Shown here: positions 34,428-41,964 of the stretch, one piece after another
How positions within the stretch are numbered: position 1 is the first letter of the stretch
Layout: the number at the start of each line of letters is the position of its first letter
Assembly: GCA_965659715.1 (NCBI GenBank)
Contig: CBFHXE010000011.1
Location: 1-51,916 of the forward strand
Source: CABZJG01 sp965659715
Lineage (GTDB): Bacteria; Pseudomonadota; Alphaproteobacteria; Rhodobacterales; Rhodobacteraceae
Direction: 5' to 3'
DNA: 51,916 bases
Notes under the pieces: generated by a model
What the model saw: only the letters and a program-made list of their open reading frames with translations
Database searches by the model: none
Told to the model about the DNA's origin: nothing
Made by a program: the position numbers and the translations under genes

Positions 34428-34619
34428 TTATATTGACAACAGACCAAGTGAGGTCAGGACAAGTCCAATAAAAATGCCAAGCCTGATTAGCTCTAACTTA
34501 GCGGCAAGCGGCGGAAAAGGGAAAAACCAAAAGCCGATCGCAGCGAGCGCAAAAGCAAGAGCAAGAGCAAGCAGTCGTATAAAAAAATAAGGACGGCAGA
34601 AAAACTGCCGCCCCTGGTA
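34428..34619 (-). pseudogene. Startless two-helix membrane frame, possible gene remnant
   Basis: The minus-strand frame between TAG (34620-34622) and TAA (34428-34430) encodes 63 residues, with two hydrophobic helices around PPLAAKLELIRLG, a composition typical of a small membrane protein. There is no ATG, GTG or TTG before the first helix. A terminator-like hairpin and T-run cover its first codons. It may be a remnant or chance translation of T-rich DNA. Confidence 0.25.
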
Positions 34620-34658
34620 CTAAAATATGGTGGAAAATTGACCACCCGTAAAATATTC
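34581..34658 (-). ncRNA. Candidate small RNA with two stem-loops and a T-run
   Basis: On the minus strand a TATAAT (34670-34665) is followed by GGTGG-N8-CCACC (34646-34629), then CGGCAG-TTTTT-CTGCCG (34610-34594), TCCTTA and seven T. A ~75-nt transcript ending at an intrinsic terminator would result. The -35 position is poor, so it may instead be only a terminator. Confidence 0.3.
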
Positions 34659-34865
34659 TTCTACATTATAGCTGCATCCCTCAGCCTTATGGGCACAAAT
34701 ACTATCCGATTGCGTCATAATTGTGATGTAGTCATGAAACCTTTTAGACAGAAAATAAATTTTTATCAGGCTTCTGAGCCATTAACTATCGCTTGCGTGG
34801 CCAATAAAATCGTGTAGAAGATGGCTTTCTTTCCGCGATATCGGTTTTATCGCGCGGTCTCTCGT

Positions 34866-34892
34866 GGGTGGGTGCGGAAAGATAGCCTACCC
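34866..34892 (+). promoter_or_regulatory. Leader hairpin before rpsF
   Basis: GGGTGGG (34866-34872) pairs with CCTACCC (34886-34892) over 7 bases, with one G-U pair, and a 13-base loop holding GCGGAAAG. It ends 33 bases before the rpsF start. Ribosomal protein leaders of this operon bind S6-S18 in other bacteria, so autogenous control is possible, but the known CCG bulge was not seen. Confidence 0.35.
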
Positions 34893-34925
34893 TTTGAAAC
34901 GCGCCAGAACATGAATGGAGCACAC

Positions 34926-35282
34926 ATGCCGCTATATGAGCATGTCTTTATCTCGCGTCAGGACTTATCCAACGCGCAGGCTGAAGGCCTAGTTGAACAT
35001 TTCTCTACAGTATTGGCAGACAACGGCGGCAAAGTCGTCGAAAGCGAATATTGGGGCATTAAAACAATGGCCTATAAAATTAACAAAAATCGCAAAGGGC
35101 ATTACGCGTTTTTAAAAACAGATGCCCCTTCAGAAGCGGTCCAGGAAATGGAACGCCTGATGCGTCTGCATGAAGACGTGATGCGCATTCTGACCATCAA
35201 AGTCGATGAACACAATGCGGGACCATCCGTGCAGATGCAAAAACGCGAAGAACGTGGCGAACGCCGCGAACGTCGCGCGTAA
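34926..35282 (+). CDS. rpsF: Small ribosomal subunit protein bS6
   Basis: S6 binds S18 on the platform of the 30S subunit. The 118-residue product starts MPLYEHVFISRQDLS at ATG 34926, five bases after GGAG. The frame is open from 34821, but the extension is not S6-like. Core motifs include YWGIKTMAYKINKNRKGHY and MRLHEDVMRILTIKVDEH. The tail is charged (KREERGERRERRA). It is first gene of rpsF-rpsR-rplI. Confidence 0.96.
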   Translation: MPLYEHVFISRQDLSNAQAEGLVEHFSTVLADNGGKVVESEYWGIKTMAYKINKNRKGHYAFLKTDAPSEAVQEMERLMRLHEDVMRILTIKVDEHNAGPSVQMQKREERGERRERRA

Positions 35283-35305
35283 GTCAGGAAAAGGACGCTT
35301 AAACT

Positions 35306-35533
35306 ATGACAAATAAACCATTTTTCCGTCGTCGCAAAGTGTGCCCCTTCTCTGGAGAGAACGCACCAGCGATTGATTACAAAGACACCAAACTGTTGCA
35401 GCGCTATATCTCAGAGCGCGGCAAAATCGTTCCCTCGCGGATCACTGCCGTTTCGGCAAAAAAGCAACGTGAACTGGCCCGCGCGATCAAACGTGCACGG
35501 TTTTTGGCACTGTTGCCCTATGCTGTGAAATAA
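35306..35533 (+). CDS. rpsR: Small ribosomal subunit protein bS18
   Basis: The 75-residue product matches S18: RRRKVCPFSGENAPAIDYKD, then ISERGKIVPSRITAVSAKKQ and the basic ARAIKRARFLALLPY ending. It lies 23 bases after rpsF and 12 bases before rplI in the same operon. Confidence 0.97.
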   Translation: MTNKPFFRRRKVCPFSGENAPAIDYKDTKLLQRYISERGKIVPSRITAVSAKKQRELARAIKRARFLALLPYAVK

Positions 35534-35545
35534 GGAGACATTGAT

Positions 35546-36184
35546 ATGCAAGTTATCCTCATGGAACGGGTGGCCAAGCTGGGCCAAATGGGCGATGTAG
35601 TCGATGTAAAATCGGGCTACGCACGCAACTATCTTTTGCCCCAAGGCAAAGCTCTGACGGCGTCGAAAGATAATATCGCCCAGTTTGAAACCCAAAAGGC
35701 TCAGCTGGAAGCGCGCAATCTTGAAACACGCACAGAAGCAGAAGATCTTGCCTCACGGCTTGATGGTCAAACCTTTATCGTGATTCGCTCTGCATCAGAT
35801 AGCGGCGCGCTTTACGGATCAGTGACCCCGCGTGATGCAGCAGACGTTGCAAGCGAAGGTGGTTTTAGCGTTGACCGCAAGCAAATCACATCGCTTAGGC
35901 CAATCAAAGAATTGGGTCTGCATGAAATGAACGTCAGGCTGCACCCTGAAGTTGCTGCAACCATCATATTGAACGTGGCACGCTCTGCTGAAGAGGCTGA
36001 ACTTCAAGCAGAAGGTAAATCCATTCAAGAGCTGGCCGCCGAAGAAGAGGCCGCTGCTGAATTCGAGATTGCAGAACTCTTTGACGATATGGGCGCTGCC
36101 GCTGCTGAAGATTTTGGATCGGATGATGACCAAGGTCCAAGCGATCAACCGGCCACTGAAGCAGAGCCAGCCTCTGAGAGTTAA
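35546..36184 (+). CDS. rplI: Large ribosomal subunit protein bL9 with acidic C-terminal extension
   Basis: L9 binds 23S rRNA at the base of the L1 stalk. The N-terminal domain (MQVILMERVAKLGQMGDVVD, then SGYARNYLLPQGKA) and the C-terminal RNA-binding domain (SVTPRDAADV; LHEMNVRLHPEVAATI) fill the usual ~150 residues. About 60 more follow, strongly acidic and Ala/Glu/Asp-rich (EEEAAAEFEIAELFDDMG, DDDQGPSDQPATEAEPASES), probably disordered. Such tails occur in related alphaproteobacteria. A strong terminator follows, ending the operon. Confidence 0.95.
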   Translation: MQVILMERVAKLGQMGDVVDVKSGYARNYLLPQGKALTASKDNIAQFETQKAQLEARNLETRTEAEDLASRLDGQTFIVIRSASDSGALYGSVTPRDAADVASEGGFSVDRKQITSLRPIKELGLHEMNVRLHPEVAATIILNVARSAEEAELQAEGKSIQELAAEEEAAAEFEIAELFDDMGAAAAEDFGSDDDQGPSDQPATEAEPASES

Positions 36185-36226
36185 TCTTAGAAACAGCTCG
36201 ACTTTATCCGGAACAAACCAATATCC

Positions 36227-36260
36227 AAGCCCACTGCATCCACTGCAGTGGGCTTTTTTG
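36227..36260 (+). terminator. Intrinsic terminator of the rpsF-rpsR-rplI operon
   Basis: AAGCCCACTGCA (36227-36238) pairs over 12 bases with TGCAGTGGGCTT (36244-36255) around TCCAC. A run of six T overlaps the end of the stem. It is the clearest terminator in the window. Confidence 0.95.
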
Positions 36261-36414
36261 TTTTTCCAATATTTGCAGTCTATACATAATCTGACGCTAA
36301 GGATCACCTCGTAAAGCACCCGAAAATGTTGTAAAATTTCCTAAAATCGCCTTTGTGCGCAACATTCAGAAAGAAAAATACAAAATTTCTTTGCATTTAT
36401 CCATCAATTCGCTG

Positions 36415-36443
36415 TTGACCTCATCGCAAGGGGTTCATATTGT
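36415..36443 (+). promoter_or_regulatory. Sigma-70-type promoter of the ilv operon
   Basis: TTGACC (36415-36420) and TATTGT (36438-36443) are separated by exactly 17 bases. Transcription would start near 36450, just before the leader peptide, giving an untranslated leader of about 180 bases before ilvI. Confidence 0.7.
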
Positions 36444-36471
36444 CTTGCCGTGGATATGAAAGGAGCTCTGG

Positions 36472-36522
36472 ATGCTACAGCCTCTGGTGGTCATTGTGAA
36501 ACGAAAGCGCATGGGTCGGTAA
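36472..36522 (+). CDS. ilv operon leader peptide (attenuation)
   Basis: A 16-codon frame, MLQPLVVIVKRKRMGR, follows AAGGAG (36460-36465) with a 6-base spacer. It contains Leu-Val-Val-Ile-Val in a row, exactly the amino acids made by the downstream enzymes. Ribosome stalling at these codons when branched-chain aminoacyl-tRNAs are scarce would control the attenuator just downstream. This architecture is the classic amino-acid attenuation design. Confidence 0.85.
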   Translation: MLQPLVVIVKRKRMGR

Positions 36523-36572
36523 AACGTACCATTTTAGACCTCATGCGCCCTCGAAACTTCGAGGGCTTTTTT
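36507..36572 (+). promoter_or_regulatory. ilv attenuator: antiterminator and terminator
   Basis: GCCCTCGA (36547-36554) and TCGAGGGC (36559-36566) form a terminator stem followed by six T (36567-36572). GCGCATG inside the leader peptide (36507-36513) can pair with CATGCGC (36542-36548), which overlaps the first two bases of the terminator arm, so the two folds exclude each other. A small GGTA/TACC hairpin lies between. Confidence 0.85.
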
Positions 36573-36633
36573 ATATCTACAACGAAATGAATTCGTGGCC
36601 CTTTGGGTCAGGCAGTCAAAACGGAGCAAGAGT

Positions 36634-38391
36634 ATGACACGCCAGATGAGCGGAGCAAAAATGGTAGTTCAAGCGCTGAAAGATCAGGGCGTTGACACAG
36701 TTTTCGGATATCCGGGCGGCGCTGTGCTGCCGATTTATGACGAAGTGTTCCAGCAAAACGATATACGCCATATTCTTGTACGGCACGAGCAAGGCGCGGT
36801 CCATGCAGCCGAAGGCTACGCGCGGGCGACCGGCAAGCCCGGCGTGGTATTGGTGACATCAGGCCCCGGCGCCACAAATGCGGTCACTGGTTTGACCGAT
36901 GCGCTGATGGACTCGATCCCGATCGTTGTTTTGACCGGACAGGTTCCCACCTTTATGATCGGCTCTGATGCCTTTCAAGAGGCTGATACCGTTGGCATCA
37001 CCCGCCCCTGCACCAAACACAACTGGCTGGTCAAAGATACCGCAGAGCTGCCCGGCATCATCCATCAGGCGTTTCACGTTGCAACCGCCGGCAGACCCGG
37101 TCCCGTATTGGTGGACATTCCCAAAGATGTACAATTTGCTTCCGCGGAATACATCCCGAAAACCAAAGCAAAAACAAATCACTACCAACCCCGCACCAAA
37201 GGCGATCCGGATCAGATAACCGCTTTGGTTGAAGCGCTTGAAGCCGCTGAACGGCCGATTTTTTATACCGGCGGCGGAGTGATAAACTCTGGCACTTCTG
37301 CAAGCCAGCTGCTGCGCGAATTGGTTGCCGCCACGCAATTTCCCATTACTTCGACCCTGATGGGGCTAGGTGCTTATCCCGCCTCAGGAAAAAACTGGCT
37401 TGGAATGTTGGGGATGCATGGTCTTTATGAAGCCAACTTAGCGATGCATGATTGCGATTTGATGATCAATATCGGCGCGCGCTTCGACGATCGGATCACC
37501 GGACGGCTTGACGCCTTTAGCCCCAATTCACGCAAAGCCCATATCGATATAGACCCCTCATCGATCAACAAGGTGATCCGTGTCGACATCCCGATCATCG
37601 GCGATATCGCCCATGTCCTAGAGGATTTGCTGAACATCTGGAAAGCGCGCGGCCGCAAAACCAACTCGGCTGCCCTAAAATCATGGTGGAGCCAAATAGA
37701 AGAGTGGAAAAAAGTTAGATGTCTTGATTTCCAACCTAGTAAAAAGACCATAAAACCGCAGCATGCGTTGATGCGGCTTGAAGAGCTGACAAAACATCGC
37801 AAAGATCGGTTTATTTGCACCGAAGTTGGTCAACACCAAATGTGGGCCGCGCAGTATTTAGGCTTTGAGGATCCAAATCATTGGATGACATCAGGCGGTC
37901 TGGGCACTATGGGCTACGGGTTTCCAGCCTCGATCGGTGTCCAAATGGCCCACCCAGAGGCATTGGTGATCAATGTGGCGGGCGAAGCCAGCTGGCTGAT
38001 GAACATGCAAGAGATGGGCACTGCGGTGCAGTACCGGCTGCCGGTTAAACAATTCATTCTTAACAATGAACGGCTTGGAATGGTGCGCCAATGGCAAGAG
38101 CTGCTGCATGGTGAACGGTATTCACACAGCTGGTCCGAGGCCCTGCCCGATTTTGTGAAATTGGCAGAGGCTTTTGGGGCCAAAGGCATTTTATGCACAG
38201 ACCCTAACGATCTTGATGATGCAATTATGGAAATGCTCGCCTATGATGGGCCTGTCATCTTTGATTGTTTGGTGGAAAAACATGAAAACTGTTTCCCGAT
38301 GATCCCTTCGGGCGAGCCGCATAATAAAATGCTCTTGGGCGAAGCCAGCACCAAAGATGCCATCGGCAGCAGTGGCGCTGTAATGGTATAA
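36634..38391 (+). CDS. ilvI: Acetolactate synthase large (catalytic) subunit
   Basis: This ThDP/FAD enzyme makes acetolactate or acetohydroxybutyrate, the first common step of valine, leucine and isoleucine synthesis. The 585-residue protein starts at ATG 36634 after GGAGC. The catalytic Glu52 lies in RHEQGAVHAAEGYARATG. The FAD-binding middle domain follows, then the C-terminal ThDP motif, which reads NVAGEASWLMNMQEMGTAV and ends FILNN. The usual GDG is GEA here, so Glu replaces the metal-binding Asp. Regulation is by the attenuator upstream. The regulatory subunit gene is 49 bases downstream. Confidence 0.96.
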   Translation: MTRQMSGAKMVVQALKDQGVDTVFGYPGGAVLPIYDEVFQQNDIRHILVRHEQGAVHAAEGYARATGKPGVVLVTSGPGATNAVTGLTDALMDSIPIVVLTGQVPTFMIGSDAFQEADTVGITRPCTKHNWLVKDTAELPGIIHQAFHVATAGRPGPVLVDIPKDVQFASAEYIPKTKAKTNHYQPRTKGDPDQITALVEALEAAERPIFYTGGGVINSGTSASQLLRELVAATQFPITSTLMGLGAYPASGKNWLGMLGMHGLYEANLAMHDCDLMINIGARFDDRITGRLDAFSPNSRKAHIDIDPSSINKVIRVDIPIIGDIAHVLEDLLNIWKARGRKTNSAALKSWWSQIEEWKKVRCLDFQPSKKTIKPQHALMRLEELTKHRKDRFICTEVGQHQMWAAQYLGFEDPNHWMTSGGLGTMGYGFPASIGVQMAHPEALVINVAGEASWLMNMQEMGTAVQYRLPVKQFILNNERLGMVRQWQELLHGERYSHSWSEALPDFVKLAEAFGAKGILCTDPNDLDDAIMEMLAYDGPVIFDCLVEKHENCFPMIPSGEPHNKMLLGEASTKDAIGSSGAVMV

Positions 38392-38440
38392 GCAAAATCC
38401 AACCCTTGATAATTTATCTGATACAGCAGAAAGCAACAAA

Positions 38441-39016
38441 ATGTCCGCTCTGAAAATCAAAAAAGGTTCGTCCAAACATTCGGCCTATAACCTAAGATCA
38501 AACTTTGGCGAAGAAAGCGAAACCCATACATTGGCTGTACTGGTGGATAATGAAGCCGGGGTTTTGGCCCGCGTTATTGGTTTATTCTCCGGGCGCGGAT
38601 ATAATATCGACAGCCTGACAGTAGCGGAGGTTGACCATCAGGGCCACCTAAGCCGGATCACCATTGTCACCACCGGCACACCTCAGGTTATTGAACAAAT
38701 CAAAGCTCAACTGGGCCGGATAGTTCCAGTTCATGAAGTCCATGACCTTACGGTAGAAGGCACTTCGGTTGAAAGAGAGCTGGCACTTTTAAAAGTAGAC
38801 GGGAAAGGCGAAAAACGCGTTGAAGCCCTGCGCCTTGCGGATATTTTTCGCGCAAATGTAGTTGATAGCACATTGAAAAGCTTTGTGTTTCAAATCACGG
38901 GGACACCCGATAAGGTTGACGCCTTTGCCGAATTGATGCGTCCCTTGGGCCTGAGTGAAATTGCCCGAACCGGGGTCGCGGCGCTGTCGCGTGGCGGCGC
39001 CGAGCCAACTGAGTGA
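38441..39016 (+). CDS. ilvN: Acetolactate synthase small (regulatory) subunit
   Basis: The 191-residue protein carries an N-terminal ACT domain (THTLAVLVDNEAGVLARVIGLF, GRGYNIDSLTVAEV) that binds valine for feedback inhibition. The C-terminal small-subunit domain (RELALLKVDGKG, FVFQITGTPDKVDAF) follows. A ~28-residue charged extension (KIKKGSSKHSAYNLRSNFGE) precedes the ACT domain, a common feature in this group. It is the second gene of the attenuated operon. Confidence 0.96.
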   Translation: MSALKIKKGSSKHSAYNLRSNFGEESETHTLAVLVDNEAGVLARVIGLFSGRGYNIDSLTVAEVDHQGHLSRITIVTTGTPQVIEQIKAQLGRIVPVHEVHDLTVEGTSVERELALLKVDGKGEKRVEALRLADIFRANVVDSTLKSFVFQITGTPDKVDAFAELMRPLGLSEIARTGVAALSRGGAEPTE

Positions 39017-39039
39017 CTTTTGGGCCATTGACTGCAGAT

Positions 39040-39387
39040 CTATGCGGTAGCCCGTTGGCTTCGCTCAGATGTCTTGCGAAATGCGATCACATTTCCAAAA
39101 TCTTCTGGTTGGTCAGAGTTTAATTCGGCGTTAGCACCCGCTAATCCGCCTGCTAGATCTGGAAATCGGGCGGCAGCAATCAACTCGACTTTTGATGCCC
39201 GCCGCACTGAACACCAATCTCGCACATTAAACTTTATAAGATCACCGACCTCTAAGGGTTGTTTTTTAGCCGTTACCGGCGCAATCGCGTCAGTTTGAGG
39301 ATTAAAATAAGCAAGTTTTCCATGGTCTTCACACCATATTACGGCTCTTTGGGCTTCTTGATCGCTCCATAAGATAACACCATACAT
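39040..39387 (-). CDS. Conserved hypothetical protein, 115 residues
   Basis: The soluble protein begins MYGVILWSDQEAQRAVIWCE and continues HGKLAYFNPQTD and LEVGDLIKFNVRDWCSVRRA. The short beta-rich pattern with two Cys and GDLIKFNV recalls small OB-fold or cold-shock-like proteins, but no family can be claimed. An AAGGG lies upstream of the ATG. It converges with ilvN (23-base gap), and its promoter region shares the AT-rich gap with the next gene. Confidence 0.65.
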   Translation of the reverse strand: MYGVILWSDQEAQRAVIWCEDHGKLAYFNPQTDAIAPVTAKKQPLEVGDLIKFNVRDWCSVRRASKVELIAAARFPDLAGGLAGANAELNSDQPEDFGNVIAFRKTSERSQRATA

Positions 39388-39617
39388 AGCAGCACCCTTT
39401 TTAATTTCATTACCTGATTTTGTTTTAAAATGGCTTTATTAACCATATTTATCTATCAACATTTCCTTGTATTTTGTGTCTAAAAAACTCACAATAAGCG
39501 AATAATGTGTCAGCTCTAGATCGATTTGGCATCAGCTTTCAAAAAATAACGTTTTAAAAATCATTTCTTTAACAGGTTAAGAGTTTAAAAAATAATATTT
39601 AGACCTGAGGATCCTTC

Positions 39618-40436
39618 ATGTCCCCCAACGCAAGTGCAACAAACACAATCTTGTCCCCGATCGAATTGCGCGCGGTTTTCGGCCAAAACCTGCGTATTTT
39701 GTGCCAGAAACATTCTTCGATTTCGTCAATTTGCCGAGACCTTGGAATCAACCGCACACAATTCAATCGCTATCTATCAGGGGAAAGCTTTCTCCGACCT
39801 GATGTCTTACATAAAATTTGTACTTTTTTTAAAACCGATGCACGCATTTTACTTGAGCCTCTTCAATAAATCGAAGCGCGAAGCGAAGGTGGCCTGAGCC
39901 ACCCAGAAATGCGTGATTATTTTGGCCCAAAAGAAACAGATATCTTGCCTGAAATTTTTCCCAGCGGTTTTTTTCGTTTCTCAAGGCATAGCTTTGCTGA
40001 AAAAAACCGTTTTGTTCAGGGTCTAATTTTTGTCTATAAAAAGAATTATCAAATGTTTCTTCGTTAAATGGAAGCGAAAGAGGCAGTTGCAGGTCAAGGA
40101 TTGGATACAAATGCCAAAACCCGTGAATTTAGAGGGTTTGTCGTTGCCCAAGAGGGCGGCGTTGCAATGCTTGCATTTCGCCGTGGTTCGACGTCATGTT
40201 CCTTTAGCTATCTTTCTCCCACACCCTCTTTTCAAAGCAATTTCTGGCTTGGTTACAGCACAAGAACCTTTCCAGAGCATATAAATGGCACCCGCGTGAC
40301 ACGATTGGTTTTTGAGCATCTGGGCAAAAAACGCTCTGAGATCATGGCCACGGCAAGACAAGCGGGTATTTGTGAAATAGACAGCCTTTGGCCTTATCAC
40401 CGGACATTGCTACGCCCAAATGAGCCATTTTCTTAA
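39618..40436 (+). pseudogene. HTH transcriptional regulator interrupted by two in-frame TAA codons
   Basis: The first 83 codons encode an Xre-like helix-turn-helix (ICRDLGINRTQFNRYLSGES, then DVLHKICTFFKTDARILLEPL). TAA follows at 39867-39869, yet the same frame continues as IEARSEGGLSHPEMRDYFGP and on to MFLR. A second TAA is at 40065-40067, then the frame reads MEAKEAVAGQGLDTNAK to a final stop at 40434-40436. The three pieces join into one 272-codon protein with no frameshift. The N-terminal piece alone could still bind DNA. It is either a recent pseudogene or a readthrough case. Confidence 0.78.
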
Positions 40437-40534
40437 ACATGTCGCAAGCCGAACTTCAAGGTCGCGGATCGGCAAACAGTGCGCCGCAAAATCATTACAT
40501 TAGCGTTATTGTAATGCGATATAAGGGGTTTAAA

Positions 40535-41692
40535 ATGATGCAAAATACAAATTTATCATCTGTATGCCGCCCTGTTTCTGAAGCGAATGGCTTGCCGAAT
40601 GAACACTATATAGACCACAATATCTATGATGAAGAAAAACATGCTTTGTTGTTTTCAAAATGGGCTGGGCTTGCTGTTGGGGCTGATGTTCCGGACCATG
40701 GCGATGCCGTGCCGATAACCTTTTTAGGAATGCCGCTCCTCTTAATTCGTGATCGCTCCAACCAAATTCGAGTGTTTCAAAACACCTGCAGGCACCGCGG
40801 TATGATCCTTGTCGAGACGCCGCAAAAAATCGAAGGCGCTATCCGCTGCCCCTACCACAGTTGGTGCTATGCCACCGACGGCCGGCTGGTCAGCACCCCT
40901 CATGTGGGCGGCCCTGGGCATAACACTCATAAAGATATTGACCGCGCAACGCTTGGACTTATCGCAATTCGCAGCCATATATGGCGCGATGTTGTATGGG
41001 TGAACATTGATGGCAAAGCTCCTCCGTTTGAACAGGCGATGCAGGATGTGATCCAGCGCTGGTCTGAATTCGATCAACAGGCGTATCATGGTGGCACCGA
41101 CAGCCGGTTTGAACTCAAACTAAAGTGCAATTGGAAGCTTGCCGTTGAAAATTTCTGCGAAAGCTATCACTTGCCTTGGATTCACCCCGGCTTGAACAGC
41201 TATTCACGACTTGAAGATCATTATAATATTGAAAACTATGGATATTATTCGGGTCAGGGAACTTTGGTTTATCGCCAGATTGAGGGCGAAAATGGCGTTC
41301 GTTTTCCCGATTTCTCTGGTCTGAGCGATAAGTGGCAAACCTCGGCAGAATATATTTCAGTATATCCAAATGTACTGCTTGGTGTTCAGCGCGACCATAC
41401 CTTTACAATCCTACTCATACCCGATGGTCCGGAAAACACAGTTGAAAAGATACATCTATATTATCCTTCAAACACGACTGATGCTGCCTTGCGCGCAAAA
41501 AATACAGAGCAGTGGAAAGGTGTGTTTAAAGAAGATATATTTGTGGTCGAAGGCATGCAACGCGGTCGCCATGGTGCCCAGTTTGACGGGGGCCGATTCT
41601 CACCAGTAATGGATTCTCCGACCCATTGCTTTCACGACTGGACCGCAAAAAACGTTCAGGCCCATCGAGCAGCCAGCCAAAAGAGCGGATGA
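40535..41692 (+). CDS. Rieske-type ring-hydroxylating/demethylating oxygenase, alpha subunit
   Basis: The 385-residue protein has a Rieske 2Fe-2S site (Cys85-x-His87 in CRHRG; Cys105-x2-His108 in CPYHSW). The mononuclear iron site has His212 and His217 in CESYHLPWIHPG. The bridging residue between the two sites is Glu209, not the Asp of naphthalene dioxygenase; Glu is found in oxygenases acting on quaternary amines such as CntA. ATG 40535 follows AAGGGG by 6 bases; the frame extends back to 40439. No reductase gene is adjacent. The substrate is unproven; a methylated or quaternary amine is plausible. Confidence 0.85.
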   Translation: MMQNTNLSSVCRPVSEANGLPNEHYIDHNIYDEEKHALLFSKWAGLAVGADVPDHGDAVPITFLGMPLLLIRDRSNQIRVFQNTCRHRGMILVETPQKIEGAIRCPYHSWCYATDGRLVSTPHVGGPGHNTHKDIDRATLGLIAIRSHIWRDVVWVNIDGKAPPFEQAMQDVIQRWSEFDQQAYHGGTDSRFELKLKCNWKLAVENFCESYHLPWIHPGLNSYSRLEDHYNIENYGYYSGQGTLVYRQIEGENGVRFPDFSGLSDKWQTSAEYISVYPNVLLGVQRDHTFTILLIPDGPENTVEKIHLYYPSNTTDAALRAKNTEQWKGVFKEDIFVVEGMQRGRHGAQFDGGRFSPVMDSPTHCFHDWTAKNVQAHRAASQKSG

Positions 41693-41901
41693 GTGCCCTA
41701 AACGATCAGATTCTCGCAGCATTTTCGACCAATGATAAAAAGGCATTGGCAGAGCTTTACAGCCAAGCCGCAAGGACCGCCAGTACAGTAGACAGCGCCT
41801 GCTTTTTTGCCACCCAAGCGTATATTTTTGCGCTTGAATGCAATCACGATATTCGCGCTGACCTCTTGGACTTTCTCAAACGGCATGGCAGGGAAGAGTA
41901 A
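41689..41901 (+). CDS. Small hypothetical protein coupled to the Rieske gene
   Basis: The 70-residue product (MSALNDQILAAFSTNDKKAL...) starts in the ATGA overlapping the oxygenase stop, a hallmark of translational coupling. It appears all-helical (ELYSQAARTASTVDSACFFA, TQAYIFALECNHDI), with repeats of Ala/aromatic positions that resemble a TPR or SEL1-type hairpin. The family is not recognised. It may be an accessory protein of the oxygenase. Confidence 0.65.
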   Translation: MSALNDQILAAFSTNDKKALAELYSQAARTASTVDSACFFATQAYIFALECNHDIRADLLDFLKRHGREE

Positions 41902-41964
41902 AGCCATTTGACAGTCATCCGGCTTTGCCGCATCACAGTGCTATCGTGAAAGAGACTTATTTGG

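Larger units (their letters stand above)
34251..34925. other. Intergenic region upstream of rpsF (about 670 bases)
   Basis: The gap holds: upstream signals for the 39-residue gene; a startless hydrophobic frame on the minus strand (34428-34619); a two-hairpin structure with a T-run on the minus strand (34581-34646); a plus-strand -35-like TTGACC (34638-34643) with TACATT 18 bases later; and the rpsF leader hairpin (34866-34892). A GCAAGA tandem run lies near 34552-34571. No complete gene was found. Confidence 0.5.

Noticed and set aside
34821..34925. N-terminal extension of S6
   Set aside because: The extension is not S6-like and covers the leader hairpin; ATG 34926 has a ribosome site and the canonical MPLYEHV start.
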